Positions 12,645 through 20,345 of a stretch of DNA of 23,252 bases are shown piece by piece. The notes under the pieces were generated by a model. The model had not been told where the DNA came from, did not search any database, and saw nothing but the letters and a program-made list of their open reading frames with translations. The translations under genes were made by a program, and so were the position numbers. Source of the stretch: an uncultured Eubacteriales bacterium (GTDB lineage: Bacteria > Bacillota > Clostridia > Oscillospirales > Oscillospiraceae); contig UQXG01000015.1 in the NCBI GenBank assembly GCA_900544945.1, positions 1 through 23,252 of the forward strand, given 5' to 3'. Within the stretch, counting starts at the first letter, position 1. Every line of letters starts with the position of its first letter.

Positions 12645-13622
12645 TCACTGTTTTTCGTCGGGCTCCGCGGGAACCACACGAACCTCTCCATAGGAAAGGC
12701 TCTGCTCCTCCCCGTTTGCAAAGCATACCCGCAGACGGCATCGGTCGTCAATGTCCAACGCCTGCGCCGGTTTGCTTTCTCCGCCTGCCGTTACGGTGAC
12801 GGTTTTCCCGATTACCAGGCTCCGACGGCGGTAGTCCTCCAGAAAATCCCCGCCGGTGCGGTACAGCGTCCAGAACCGGTTGAGAAATTCCGCTGCCAGC
12901 TTATTTTTCCCGTCGGACACCGGGCTTTCCCAAAGCGCTCCCGCAATGTCCGCGATTTCCGGCGGGAAGCCGCCTTTGGGAGCGTAGACGTTGATGCCCG
13001 CTCCCACGACCACATATTCCGGCGCGCCGGTTTCCAGGCTGAAGGAGGCCTCGCAGAGAATCCCGCAGACCTTCCTTCCCGAAAGGAAAATGTCGTTGAC
13101 CCACTTGATTTGCGGATTCTCCACCCCCAGCGCTTCCATAGCCTGGCACATAGCCGCGGCCGCCGCGGCGGTGAGCAGCACCGTCTGCTGAGGGTCTCCT
13201 GCCGGACGCAGAAGCAGACTCAGATAAATGCCGGTATCCTCCGGGGAATAGAAGGTTCTTCCATACCGACCCCGACCCTGGGTCTGGCTTCCCGCCAGCA
13301 CCACCGTACCCTCCGGCGCACCCCGCTCCGCCAGACGGCGGACGGCGGCGTTGGTGGAATCCAGGGTCTTTTCCACCAGCGGGCGCAGCTCCGGATTCAG
13401 ATATTTGGCAATGCCCTGGGCAGACAGCACATCCCCCTGCTCGGACAGCCGATAGCCCCGGTTTGTCACCGCGTCAATGGGGTAGCCTGCCTGCCGCAGA
13501 GCCTTCACCGCCTTGCACACCGCCGCCCGGGACACAGCCAGCTCTCTTGCCGCCTCTTCCCCGGAAAGGAAGCTGCCCCGCCGGGTTTCCAGCAGGGTCA
13601 GCAGTCTCTCTTTCGTTGTCAC
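12645..13622 (-). CDS. birA: Bifunctional biotin ligase and biotin operon repressor
   Basis: A 325-residue group II BirA. The N-terminal 60 residues are a winged helix (SFLSGEEAARELAVSRAAVCKAVKALRQAGYPIDAVTNRGYRL), which gives repressor function. The ligase core shows GRGRYGRTFYSPEDTGIYLSL with the biotinyl-AMP binding GRGRxGR loop, then IKWVNDIFLSGRKVCGIL and VVVGAGINV. A C-terminal SH3-like piece ends the protein. It joins biotin to carboxylases and, with biotinyl-AMP bound, represses biotin genes. The GTG at 13622 is chosen: GGGGGAG lies upstream and its last four bases overlap the DUF1284 stop (GTGA). The frame is open further upstream, but that part is the DUF1284 gene in another frame. 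The operator before bioY is its likely target. Confidence 0.93.
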   Translation of the reverse strand: MTTKERLLTLLETRRGSFLSGEEAARELAVSRAAVCKAVKALRQAGYPIDAVTNRGYRLSEQGDVLSAQGIAKYLNPELRPLVEKTLDSTNAAVRRLAERGAPEGTVVLAGSQTQGRGRYGRTFYSPEDTGIYLSLLLRPAGDPQQTVLLTAAAAAAMCQAMEALGVENPQIKWVNDIFLSGRKVCGILCEASFSLETGAPEYVVVGAGINVYAPKGGFPPEIADIAGALWESPVSDGKNKLAAEFLNRFWTLYRTGGDFLEDYRRRSLVIGKTVTVTAGGESKPAQALDIDDRCRLRVCFANGEEQSLSYGEVRVVPAEPDEKQ

Positions 13623-13999
13623 GGTGTCTCCCCCTTCCAGACGCACAGACTGCTCCACTGGCAGTCCCCACAGATTTCCTCCCGCTTTCCGGGACGCAGG
13701 ACGGCCTTCTCCACCAGAGCGGAGAAGGTCAGGTAGGGCATCCGCTGACCGGGTTTCAGGCCGCACCGCTCAAGCACCTGCCGGTCATACCGGCAGGCCT
13801 TTTCGGCGCAGCTTTCCGTCAGACGGTTGGGGCAGGCGGCGCAGATGTCGTCGCTGCCCGCAACCAGGCAGATTTCCGGATTTTCTTCCAGGATTTTCTT
13901 CATCCGGGTCATATTTTCCACAAAGGCCCCGCTGTAGCCTTCCCCCCGGAAGAAGGGAAGGCACATGCCGTGGTGGGCCCGGATCTTGTAAACGCTCAC
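13619..13999 (-). CDS. DUF1284 domain protein, Cys-rich, in the biotin operon
   Basis: A 126-residue protein starting at a GTG that overlaps the bioY stop (GTGA) and ending in the same kind of overlap with birA. It begins SVYKIRAHHGMCLPFFRGEGYS, the typical N-terminal block of DUF1284. It then has a dense Cys pattern: EICLVAGSDDICAACPNRL, ESCAEKACRYD, ERCG and EICGDCQWSSLC. The arrangement could hold an Fe-S cluster or zinc. No Shine-Dalgarno is visible, so it depends on ribosomes arriving from bioY. Function is unknown; its lock-in between a biotin transporter and the biotin ligase suggests a role in biotin supply or use, which is inference. Confidence 0.75.
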   Translation of the reverse strand: MSVYKIRAHHGMCLPFFRGEGYSGAFVENMTRMKKILEENPEICLVAGSDDICAACPNRLTESCAEKACRYDRQVLERCGLKPGQRMPYLTFSALVEKAVLRPGKREEICGDCQWSSLCVWKGETP

Positions 14000-14538
14000 A
14001 GCCGGATGGCTTTTTTCAGCCGCTTGCACAGCACCAGAGCCAGAGCAATTTTCACCAGATCCGGCACAATGTAGGGGAACACGCACCAGCCCAGAGCCGT
14101 CCAGATTCCCACAGGGCCGGTGGTTCTGGCGTAGACCGTTACGAACCAGGCGGTGCCGAAAGCGTAGCAGGCAATGAGACCCAGCACCATGGAGCCGACC
14201 AGTACCGCCGTCCGGTTTCCGGGAACCTTCTCCATGACCCACATGAGAGCCGCCGCCACCAGGAAGCCCACAATGTAGCCGCCGGTGCTGCCCATGAGAA
14301 TCCCCACGCCTCCGGTGAAACCGGAGAACACCGGAATGCCCACGCAGCCCAGCAGAATGTAAACCAGCACGGCCAGGGTTCCCCGCTTGCCGCCCAGCAC
14401 GCCTACCGCCAGAAATACGGCGAAGGTTTGCATGGTAAAGGGCACCACATAGGGCACCGAAATCCAGGAGCATACCGCCATAACCACCGCGAACATGGCA
14501 ATGTAGGCCATGTCCCGTACCGTCAGCTTCTTTTCCAT
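13996..14538 (-). CDS. bioY: Biotin transporter BioY (ECF S-component)
   Basis: A 180-residue membrane protein with about six helices and the BioY landmarks VPFTMQTFAVFLAVGVLGGKRGTLAVLVY, the glycine-rich LLGCVGIPVFSGFTGGVGILMGSTGGYIVGF and PDLVKIALALVL near the end. It captures biotin at the membrane; the ECF ATPases and T-component that usually power it are not in the window and are presumably shared and encoded elsewhere. The ATG has GGAGG nine bases upstream. It is the first gene of bioY-DUF1284-birA. A BirA-type operator overlaps its promoter, so expression should rise when biotin is short. No biotin synthesis genes are adjacent. Confidence 0.93.
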   Translation of the reverse strand: MEKKLTVRDMAYIAMFAVVMAVCSWISVPYVVPFTMQTFAVFLAVGVLGGKRGTLAVLVYILLGCVGIPVFSGFTGGVGILMGSTGGYIVGFLVAAALMWVMEKVPGNRTAVLVGSMVLGLIACYAFGTAWFVTVYARTTGPVGIWTALGWCVFPYIVPDLVKIALALVLCKRLKKAIRL

Positions 14539-14570
14539 TGAGAAATACCTCCAAGTTTTTTGTCAAGGGG

Positions 14571-14624
14571 AATATAGCATGGCCAGAATCAATTGTCAAC
14601 CATTATTTTTCTGCAAGTTTACAA
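14571..14624 (-). promoter_or_regulatory. bioY promoter overlapped by a BirA-type operator
   Basis: On the minus strand TTGACA (14599-14594), 17 bases, then TATATT (14576-14571). The -35 lies inside an inverted repeat TTGTCAACC (14593-14601), 14-base spacer, AGTTTACAA (14616-14624). This fits the BirA operator form TTGTNAACC-N14/15-GGTTNACAA, as I recall it, with few deviations. Binding would block RNA polymerase at the -35. Confidence 0.8.
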
Positions 14625-14637
14625 TTCGAGGCTGGTG

Positions 14638-14666
14638 TTGCTTTTTCCAAAATCCGGTGTTATACT
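14638..14666 (+). promoter_or_regulatory. Promoter of the GtrII-like gene
   Basis: TTGCTT (14638-14643), 17 bases, then TATACT (14661-14666). It begins only 13 bases after the BirA-type operator. Confidence 0.6.
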
Positions 14667-14695
14667 GAGTAAAAATTACCCAGTGAGGCTAAGAA

Positions 14696-16243
14696 ATGAA
14701 TTCTTCTACCCAAGAAGCGGACTGTTTCCGCAATCTGCTCCGGAATCGGGCACTGGTTCTCAGTGCTCTGTTCGTAACCGTACTGTGCTTCGGCTTTGCC
14801 ATCACCCATCAATCCATCGGTGTGGATGATGTGGCCAGGAATTTTTATCTTTACAACGATAACTCCTGGAACATGATCCGGCAAGGCAGGCTGCTGCATG
14901 TGTTGCTGAATTCACTGACCGGTGCCATAGACTTTATTCCTTTTTTCACGGAATTTGTGGGTGCTTCCCTTTACTTCCTGTCCGCTCTGCTGTTCTGCAC
15001 GCTGCTTCAGACGGTGTGCGAGGGAAAGCTCTCCACCCTTGCGCTGATCGCCTTCACCACCGTGTATCTCAGCAATTCCATCAATGTGGAAAAGTTCCTG
15101 TATGAGCTGGATTTGCTGGCCGTTATGGTATCCTTCTGCTGCTGTCCCCTGGGGCTTCTGTGCGCCCGGCGATTCGTCCGGGGAAACCGGCGGGCCGCAA
15201 TCCCGGCTGTCCTGCTGACGATGGGAACCATCGCCAGCTATGAATCCTTTCTGTTCCTATATATCTGCGTCGTTTTTGCCATTCTGATCCTGGAAATTCT
15301 GAAGGATTCGGAGAATTGGCACTTTTCCAACGTTTGGAAGACGGGGCTTGGCTTTGCACTGGTGCTGGTTGCCGCCACGCTGATCTACTACGGACTGGTG
15401 GCTGCGGTACAGCATTTGACCGGATATGTACGTACCAGCTCGCCGTACACCACCTGGGACACCTCAGAAAAGGGCTTTGCCAGCGTACTGTCCGGCGTCC
15501 TTCTCGCAATTATCCGGTATTTCCGCGATTCCTTACAGGTGCGCTACCAGCCTATCCTGATTTTCTGCGCCGCCAGTGTTCTGGGTGGGCTGATGATCCT
15601 CTGGCTTTCCCGGAAGCGGAAGAATTTCTGGCTGATCCCCTGCTTTCTCGGCATGTTCCTCAGCAATTTCATCATTCAGATTGTGTTTGGCAGCTATCCC
15701 CCCAGAACCGCCCAGACTGTCTGCTTCTATGTAGCCTTCCTGGTGCTTCTGCTGGCAGCCTGGTGGGAACGCAAGCCCTTTGGAAAGGCCGTCGCCCCCA
15801 TCGTCCTCTGCCTGCTGGTGCTCATTCAGTCCGCGGATATGAACCGGTGGTTTTTTAACGACTATGTCCGCAGCGAAAAGGAAGGCTATGTGGTCCACAC
15901 CCTCGCCACAAAACTGCAATCCGGCTATGACCTTTCCAAGCCTGTTATCTTCACCAACTGTCCTGACCACTGGCAGAAGGACGGCGGCTATCTCATGACC
16001 CATCTGTACCCGGGTGCGGACGTGAACGGCAACTCCGTCATTTACTGGTGTGGCAATACCGTCACCGACTACTGCCCCACCTTTATTTCCGATCTGTTCC
16101 GGCTCTACGGCTATGATTTTCTGGTGAGCCCGACCGTCGAGCTGGCACAAGCCGCTCAAGAAGCCGCTGAGGGTATGCCAATCTGGCCTCAAAACGGCTG
16201 TATTCGGGAATTTGATGACTTTATCGCTGTAAATTTCGGATAA
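14696..16243 (+). CDS. GtrII-like glucosyltransferase-domain membrane protein
   Basis: A 515-residue polytopic membrane protein with about ten to twelve helices. After the first helix comes THQSIGVDDVARNFY and then NMIRQGRLLHVLLNSLTGAI: an acidic pair after helix 1 and a GR segment are features of GtrII-type (Glucos_trans_II) and related GT-C glycosyltransferases that use lipid-linked sugars. Further along are VEKFLYELDLLAVM and a helix with TMGTIASYESFLFLY. The C-terminal 120 residues are soluble and probably extracellular, with four Cys. The ATG has GAGG eight bases upstream. The gene stands alone between promoter and terminator. It probably modifies a cell-surface polymer, but acceptor and donor are unknown. 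Confidence 0.65.
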   Translation: MNSSTQEADCFRNLLRNRALVLSALFVTVLCFGFAITHQSIGVDDVARNFYLYNDNSWNMIRQGRLLHVLLNSLTGAIDFIPFFTEFVGASLYFLSALLFCTLLQTVCEGKLSTLALIAFTTVYLSNSINVEKFLYELDLLAVMVSFCCCPLGLLCARRFVRGNRRAAIPAVLLTMGTIASYESFLFLYICVVFAILILEILKDSENWHFSNVWKTGLGFALVLVAATLIYYGLVAAVQHLTGYVRTSSPYTTWDTSEKGFASVLSGVLLAIIRYFRDSLQVRYQPILIFCAASVLGGLMILWLSRKRKNFWLIPCFLGMFLSNFIIQIVFGSYPPRTAQTVCFYVAFLVLLLAAWWERKPFGKAVAPIVLCLLVLIQSADMNRWFFNDYVRSEKEGYVVHTLATKLQSGYDLSKPVIFTNCPDHWQKDGGYLMTHLYPGADVNGNSVIYWCGNTVTDYCPTFISDLFRLYGYDFLVSPTVELAQAAQEAAEGMPIWPQNGCIREFDDFIAVNFG

Positions 16244-16247
16244 GGAA

Positions 16248-16283
16248 ACCCCGCAGGGCTTGCCCTGCGGGGTCATTGTTTTT
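16248..16283. terminator. Terminator between the convergent gtrII-like and fba genes
   Basis: A 12-bp GC-rich stem (ACCCCGCAGGGC 16248-16259 with GCCCTGCGGGGT 16262-16273), followed by CATTGTTTTT on the plus strand. It ends the upstream gene and may also stop fba from the other side, where the U-run is short. Confidence 0.85.
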
Positions 16284-16297
16284 ACTCAGGCCACCAA

Positions 16298-17266
16298 TCA
16301 GGCCTTGCCGTCGGAACCCAGAACGTGGACGATCTTGTGAGCGACCATGTCCTTGACCGCCTGACGGGCGGGCTTCAGGTACTGACGAGGATCGAAGTGA
16401 TCGGGATGCTCGTAGAAGTACTTGCGGATGTTGCCGGTCATAGCCAGACGGATATCGGAGTCGATATTGATCTTGCAGACAGCCAGCTGAGCGGCCTTGC
16501 GCAGCTGATCCTCAGGAATGCCGATGGCGTCGGGCATATTGCCGCCGTAGGTGTTGACCATCTTCACGAACTCCTGGGGCACGGAGGAAGAGCCGTGCAG
16601 CACGATGGGGAAGCCGGGCAGACGCTTGATGCACTCCTCCAGCACGTCGAAGCGCAGGGGGGGCGGAACCAGGATGCCGTCGGCATTGCGGGTGCACTGA
16701 GAGGGCTTGAACTTGTAAGCGCCGTGGCTGGTGCCGATGGCGATGGCCAGGGAGTCACAGCCGGTGCGGGAGACGAACTCCTCCACCTCTTCGGGATGGG
16801 TGTAGCTCTCCTTGCCGTGCTCAACGGCAACCTCGTCCTCAACGCCGGCCAGAGTGCCCAGCTCGGCCTCGACCACAACGCCGTGATCGTGGGCGTACTC
16901 AACGACCTTCTTGGTCAGAGCGATATTCTCTTCAAAGGACTTGGAGGAGGCGTCGATCATGACGGAGGTGAAGCCGCCGTCGACACAGCTCTTGCACAGC
17001 TCGAAGCTGTCGCCGTGATCCAGGTGCAGAGCGATGGGAATCTCGGGGTTCTCGATAACAGCCGCCTCAACCAGCTTCACCAGGTAAGTATGGTTGGCGT
17101 AGGCCCGGGCACCCTTGGAAACCTGCAGAATGACGGGGCTCTTCAGCTCGCCGGCAGCTTCGGTGATACCCTGGACAATTTCCATGTTGTTGACGTTGAA
17201 AGCACCGATGGCGTAGCCGCCGTCGTAGGCCTTCTTGAACATTTCTTTCGTAGTTACGAGAGGCAT
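16298..17266 (-). CDS. fba: Class II fructose-bisphosphate aldolase
   Basis: A 322-residue zinc-dependent aldolase splitting fructose 1,6-bisphosphate to triose phosphates. Signatures are AIGAFNVNNMEIVQGI near the N-terminus, IALHLDHGDSFELC with the zinc and catalytic His-Asp, VEAELGTLAGVEDEV, IAIGTSHGAYKF with a zinc His, IVLHGSSSVP and CKINIDSDIRLA. The ATG at 17266 is chosen; a TTG three codons earlier lies on top of the AGGA site. Neighbour on the other strand is pfp, the enzyme that makes its substrate. Confidence 0.95.
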   Translation of the reverse strand: MPLVTTKEMFKKAYDGGYAIGAFNVNNMEIVQGITEAAGELKSPVILQVSKGARAYANHTYLVKLVEAAVIENPEIPIALHLDHGDSFELCKSCVDGGFTSVMIDASSKSFEENIALTKKVVEYAHDHGVVVEAELGTLAGVEDEVAVEHGKESYTHPEEVEEFVSRTGCDSLAIAIGTSHGAYKFKPSQCTRNADGILVPPPLRFDVLEECIKRLPGFPIVLHGSSSVPQEFVKMVNTYGGNMPDAIGIPEDQLRKAAQLAVCKINIDSDIRLAMTGNIRKYFYEHPDHFDPRQYLKPARQAVKDMVAHKIVHVLGSDGKA

Positions 17267-17289
17267 CGGAATCAATCCTTTCTTTTACC

Positions 17290-17347
17290 GCAGGCCTTGC
17301 GCCTGCTTTTTCGGTAATTATTATATCATGTTTTTTCCTTTTTTCAA
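17290..17347 (-). promoter_or_regulatory. fba promoter and leader hairpin
   Basis: On the minus strand TTGAAA (17347-17342), 16 bases, then TATAAT (17325-17320) with a TGA extended -10. The short leader has a 6-bp hairpin GCAGGC/GCCTGC (17290-17306). Confidence 0.7.
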
Positions 17348-17441
17348 TAGGAATCTTCTGTCGGAGCCCAAAATCCCGGCCAACGAACAAACAGACCAGT
17401 TTTCCCCCGAGAACGCCGGGGAAAATTAGCAGAAATGGCAA

Positions 17442-17470
17442 TTTACCTTTCCTTCGGAATCGAGTATAAT
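17442..17470 (+). promoter_or_regulatory. pfp promoter
   Basis: TTTACC (17442-17447), 17 bases, then perfect TATAAT (17465-17470), about 46 bases before the start codon. The preceding spacer 17348-17441 shows a small inverted repeat (CCCCGAGAACGCCGGGG) but nothing else I recognise. Confidence 0.7.
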
Positions 17471-17516
17471 CAAACCGTAGACATCTACGCAATTCAACAA
17501 AAGGAGTGCTTTTTAG

Positions 17517-19175
17517 ATGAAACTGTCCCCTCTGCAGGTCGCCAGATACCAGTATACCCCTAAGCTTCCCGGTATGCTCCGCAACGGTGTGGCCGACATC
17601 TGCGTGAAAAATGGCGAGGCAACCGCCAGCGTTGCCGATCAGGAGAAGATTGCCGCCCTGTTCCCCAACACCTACGGCAAGAACGAGATTACCTTCGTCA
17701 AGGGCAAGAACACCTCCGAGGCCAAGAAGCAGGTCGTGGGCGTGATTCTGTCCGGCGGTCAGGCTCCCGGCGGTCACAACGTGGTCTGCGGCCTGTACGA
17801 CGCGCTGAAGGCAACGAACAAGGACAACGTCCTCTACGGCTTCAAGGGCGGCCCCAGCGGTCTTCTGGAAGATGACTACCTGGTCTTTGACGACGAGTAC
17901 ATCAACCAGTTCCGCAACACCGGCGGATTCGACATCATCGGCTCCGGCAGAACCAAGCTGGAAACCGAGGAGCAGTTCGCCGTGGCCGCGAACGTGTGCA
18001 AGAAGCACGGCATCAACGCCATCGTCATCATCGGCGGCGACGACTCCAACACCAACGCCGCGGTGCTGGCCGAGTATTTTGTCGCTCACAACACCGGCGT
18101 GCAGGTCATCGGCTGCCCCAAGACCATCGACGGCGACCTGAAGAACGAGGACATTGAGTGCTCCTTCGGCTTCGACACCGCCACCAAGACCTACAGCGAG
18201 ATCATCGGCAACATCGAGCGGGACGCCAACTCCGCCAAGAAGTACTGGCACTTCATCAAGGTCATGGGTCGTTCCGCCTCCCATGTGGCTCTGGAGTGCG
18301 CTCTGGAGACTCAGCCCAACGTCTGCCTGATCGGCGAGGAAGTGGCTGCCAAGAAGATGTCCCTGGCTCAGATCGCCGACTACATCGCCGATTCCGTAGC
18401 CAACCGGGCGGCAAACGGCGACAACTTCGGCGTTGCCATCATCCCCGAGGGCATCGTGGAGTTCGTGCCCGAGTTCTCCGTGCTGATTGCCGAAATCAAC
18501 GAGCTGCTGGCCGGCGAGAAGACCGCCGCCTTCAACGCTCTGCCCACCTGGAAGGAGAAGTACGCCTTCATCGAGGCCGGCCTGACCAAGGAGTCCATGG
18601 CCGTCTTCGCCATCCTGCCCGAGAGCATCCAGCAGCAGCTGTTCCTGGAGCGTGACCCCCACGGCAACGTGCAGGTGTCCCTCATCGAGTCCGAGAAGCT
18701 GTTCTCCGCTCTGGTCAAGGCCAACCTGGCTGCCCGGAAGGCTGCCGGCACCTACAGCGGCAAGTTCTCCACCCAGCATCACTTCCTGGGCTACGAAGGC
18801 CGCTGCGCTTTCCCCTCCAACTTCGATGCCGACTACTGCTACTCCCTGGGCTACAACGCCTTCATGCTGATTCTCTACGGCTACACCGGCTATCTGTCCA
18901 AGGTCTCCAACCTGTCCAAGCCCGCCGAGGAGTGGGTGGCTGGCGGTATGCCCATCACCAAGATGATGAACATGGAGCGCAGAAACGGTCAGGACAAGCC
19001 CGTCATCCGTAAGGCTCTGGTAGAGCTAGACGGCAAGCCCTTCACCTACTTTGCCGAGCGCAGAGCCCAGTGGGCAGTGGAAACCTGCTTCACCTACCCC
19101 GGTGCCATCCAGTACTTTGGACCTGCCGAGGTCTGCGACCTGACCACCAGAACCCTGGCTCTGGAAAAGGCCTAA
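17517..19175 (+). CDS. pfp: Diphosphate--fructose-6-phosphate 1-phosphotransferase
   Basis: A 552-residue PPi-dependent phosphofructokinase of the long type. Motifs in order: VGVILSGGQAPGGHNVV (phosphate-donor loop), IIGGDDSNTNAA, CPKTIDGDLKN and VMGRSASHVALECAL. The second Asp in GGDD and the Lys in PKTIDGD mark use of pyrophosphate rather than ATP. It phosphorylates fructose 6-phosphate reversibly, saving ATP in anaerobes. AAGGAG lies 10 bases before the ATG. Codon use is strongly biased (AAG, CTG, GGC), as for highly expressed genes. It is divergent from fba, giving two successive glycolytic steps from one intergenic region, and is followed by a strong terminator. Confidence 0.95.
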   Translation: MKLSPLQVARYQYTPKLPGMLRNGVADICVKNGEATASVADQEKIAALFPNTYGKNEITFVKGKNTSEAKKQVVGVILSGGQAPGGHNVVCGLYDALKATNKDNVLYGFKGGPSGLLEDDYLVFDDEYINQFRNTGGFDIIGSGRTKLETEEQFAVAANVCKKHGINAIVIIGGDDSNTNAAVLAEYFVAHNTGVQVIGCPKTIDGDLKNEDIECSFGFDTATKTYSEIIGNIERDANSAKKYWHFIKVMGRSASHVALECALETQPNVCLIGEEVAAKKMSLAQIADYIADSVANRAANGDNFGVAIIPEGIVEFVPEFSVLIAEINELLAGEKTAAFNALPTWKEKYAFIEAGLTKESMAVFAILPESIQQQLFLERDPHGNVQVSLIESEKLFSALVKANLAARKAAGTYSGKFSTQHHFLGYEGRCAFPSNFDADYCYSLGYNAFMLILYGYTGYLSKVSNLSKPAEEWVAGGMPITKMMNMERRNGQDKPVIRKALVELDGKPFTYFAERRAQWAVETCFTYPGAIQYFGPAEVCDLTTRTLALEKA

Positions 19176-19190
19176 GCTTCTACATTTACC

Positions 19191-19225
19191 AAAAACGACG
19201 TGACCGGAAGGCCACGTCGTTTTTT
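19191..19225. terminator. Terminator between convergent pfp and hxlR
   Basis: AACGACGTG and CACGTCGTT form the stem around ACCGGAAGGC, flanked by A- and T-runs so that it works in both directions. An almost identical element occurs at 20305-20340. Confidence 0.9.
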
Positions 19226-19249
19226 ACTATGGATTCCGTGAAGCATCGG

Positions 19250-19594
19250 TCAGTCTGTCAGGCGGTTTTCCTCTCCCCAGATGCACAGCTGGTCAAGAAC
19301 CTTCATCAGCGACTTTCCCCGCTCAGTCAAGGAATATTCCACTCGCGGCGGAATCTGAGGGAACTCTTTTCTCACAATCAGCCGGTCAGCCTCCAGCTCT
19401 TTGAGATTGCTGCTGAGCGTTTTGTCCGTAATCGTGCCCAGGTACCGTTTCATCTCGTTGAACCGCACTGGCGCAAACTCCATCAGGCAATATAGAATCA
19501 CCATTTTATGCTTGCCGTTGATTAGAGACATGGTGTAGCTAAAGCCGGTATCGGCAAAGCTTGCGTTTCGAATGACACTTTCCATGCAGCCCAC
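19250..19594 (-). CDS. HxlR family transcriptional regulator
   Basis: A 114-residue winged-helix protein. The HxlR pattern is visible: INGKHKMVILYCLMEFAPVRFNEMKRYL, then TDKTLSSNLKELEADRLIVRK, then PPRVEYSLTERGKSL. Many HxlR proteins sense electrophiles or redox stress through a Cys near the N-terminus; here the third residue is Cys (MGCMES), and another lies in helix LYCLMEF. The GTG at 19594 with GGAAG eight bases upstream is chosen over the ATG at 19585, which is too far from that site. It is divergent from the flavoredoxin gene, whose spacer contains palindromes suited for its binding. Confidence 0.88.
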   Translation of the reverse strand: MGCMESVIRNASFADTGFSYTMSLINGKHKMVILYCLMEFAPVRFNEMKRYLGTITDKTLSSNLKELEADRLIVRKEFPQIPPRVEYSLTERGKSLMKVLDQLCIWGEENRLTD

Positions 19595-19612
19595 GTTTTA
19601 CACTTCCTTTTT

Positions 19613-19640
19613 AGATAGTACCTATCTTAATTGACAGTAC
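19613..19640. promoter_or_regulatory. Candidate HxlR operators in the divergent spacer
   Basis: AGATAG-TAC-CTATCT (19613-19627) is a perfect inverted repeat, and GTAC ... GTAC with partly complementary insides spans 19618-19640. HxlR-type regulators bind such TA-rich inverted repeats. Confidence 0.55.
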
Positions 19641-19668
19641 TTGTATTTTCTCCGATGTATGCTATTAT
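19641..19668 (+). promoter_or_regulatory. Promoter of the flavoredoxin gene
   Basis: TTGTAT (19641-19646), 16 bases, then TATTAT (19663-19668). It starts directly after the palindromic region, which would place a bound regulator at its upstream edge. Confidence 0.5.
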
Positions 19669-19723
19669 GATAGCAGGATGACCGAGTAAAGTCAATCCCA
19701 AACCGAAACGGAGGTTGTTATTT

Positions 19724-20296
19724 ATGAAAAAAGAACTGAGTGTCAATCCCTATCTGTTCCCTATGCCGGTGCTGATGATCGCCACCTACGGCGACGGCGA
19801 TGTGGTGGATGTGATGAATATGGCCTGGGGCGGCATCTGCGCAGAAAATATGGTTTCTCTCAACATCAGCGCAGACCATAAAACCTCAGAAAATATCAAA
19901 AAGCGAGGTGCTTTCACCCTGAGCGTTGCGGACATTCCCCACATAGAGGCCGCCGACTTCTTTGGCATCGCCAGCGGCAACAAAATGCCGGACAAGTTCG
20001 CCCGGAGCGGACTGACTGCCGTCAGGAGCGAAAAGGTGGACGCTCCCATTGTCCAGGAGTTCCCCCTGACCCTGGAATGCAGGGTCGTGGAGGACAAGGA
20101 GGAAGTCTACGGCCACCACGTCCTCGGTGAGATCGTGGGGGTTCTTGTGGACGAAACTGTGCTGGACGAGAAGGGCAAGGTGGATCCCACCAAACTGAAC
20201 GCCTTTGTCTTTGACCAGTTCCGCAGCGGCTACTACGCCATCGGCCAGAAGGTGGGTCAGGCCTGGCACACCGGCGCGCCGCTGATGAAGAAGTAA
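19724..20296 (+). CDS. Flavin reductase / flavoredoxin family protein
   Basis: A 190-residue FMN-binding split-barrel protein. The start PYLFPMPVLMIATYGD, then NMAWGGICAENMVSLNISADHKTSENIKKRGAFTLSVAD, then FFGIASGNKMPDKFARSGL and LECRVV, is the usual flavoredoxin pattern; the (H)K-T-x-N-I segment contacts FMN. It probably shuttles electrons from NAD(P)H or ferredoxin to an unknown acceptor. The ATG at 19724 has GGAGG nine bases upstream. It is paired with the divergent HxlR regulator, so induction by electrophilic or redox stress is a plausible inference. Confidence 0.88.
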   Translation: MKKELSVNPYLFPMPVLMIATYGDGDVVDVMNMAWGGICAENMVSLNISADHKTSENIKKRGAFTLSVADIPHIEAADFFGIASGNKMPDKFARSGLTAVRSEKVDAPIVQEFPLTLECRVVEDKEEVYGHHVLGEIVGVLVDETVLDEKGKVDPTKLNAFVFDQFRSGYYAIGQKVGQAWHTGAPLMKK

Positions 20297-20304
20297 GATT
20301 ACGC

Positions 20305-20340
20305 AAAAAACGACGTGACCGGAAGGCCACGTCGTTTTTT
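20305..20340. terminator. Terminator between convergent flavoredoxin and small membrane gene
   Basis: Same stem, loop and flanking A/T-runs as 19191-19225; about 34 bases are identical. It serves both convergent genes. Confidence 0.9.
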
Positions 20341-20345
20341 TCATC

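Noticed and set aside
13623..13766. Extended N-terminus of BirA
   Set aside because: The frame is open but overlaps the DUF1284 coding region, and the GTG at 13622 has a good ribosome binding site and the usual GTGA coupling.
17290..17306. Hairpin in the fba leader as a riboswitch
   Set aside because: A single 6-bp stem in a short leader with no further conserved structure.
17067..18782. Long minus-strand open frame of 571 residues opposite fba and pfp
   Set aside because: It is a shadow of the strongly codon-biased pfp gene; its composition (Gly, Val, Leu, His, Asp repeats) is not protein-like.
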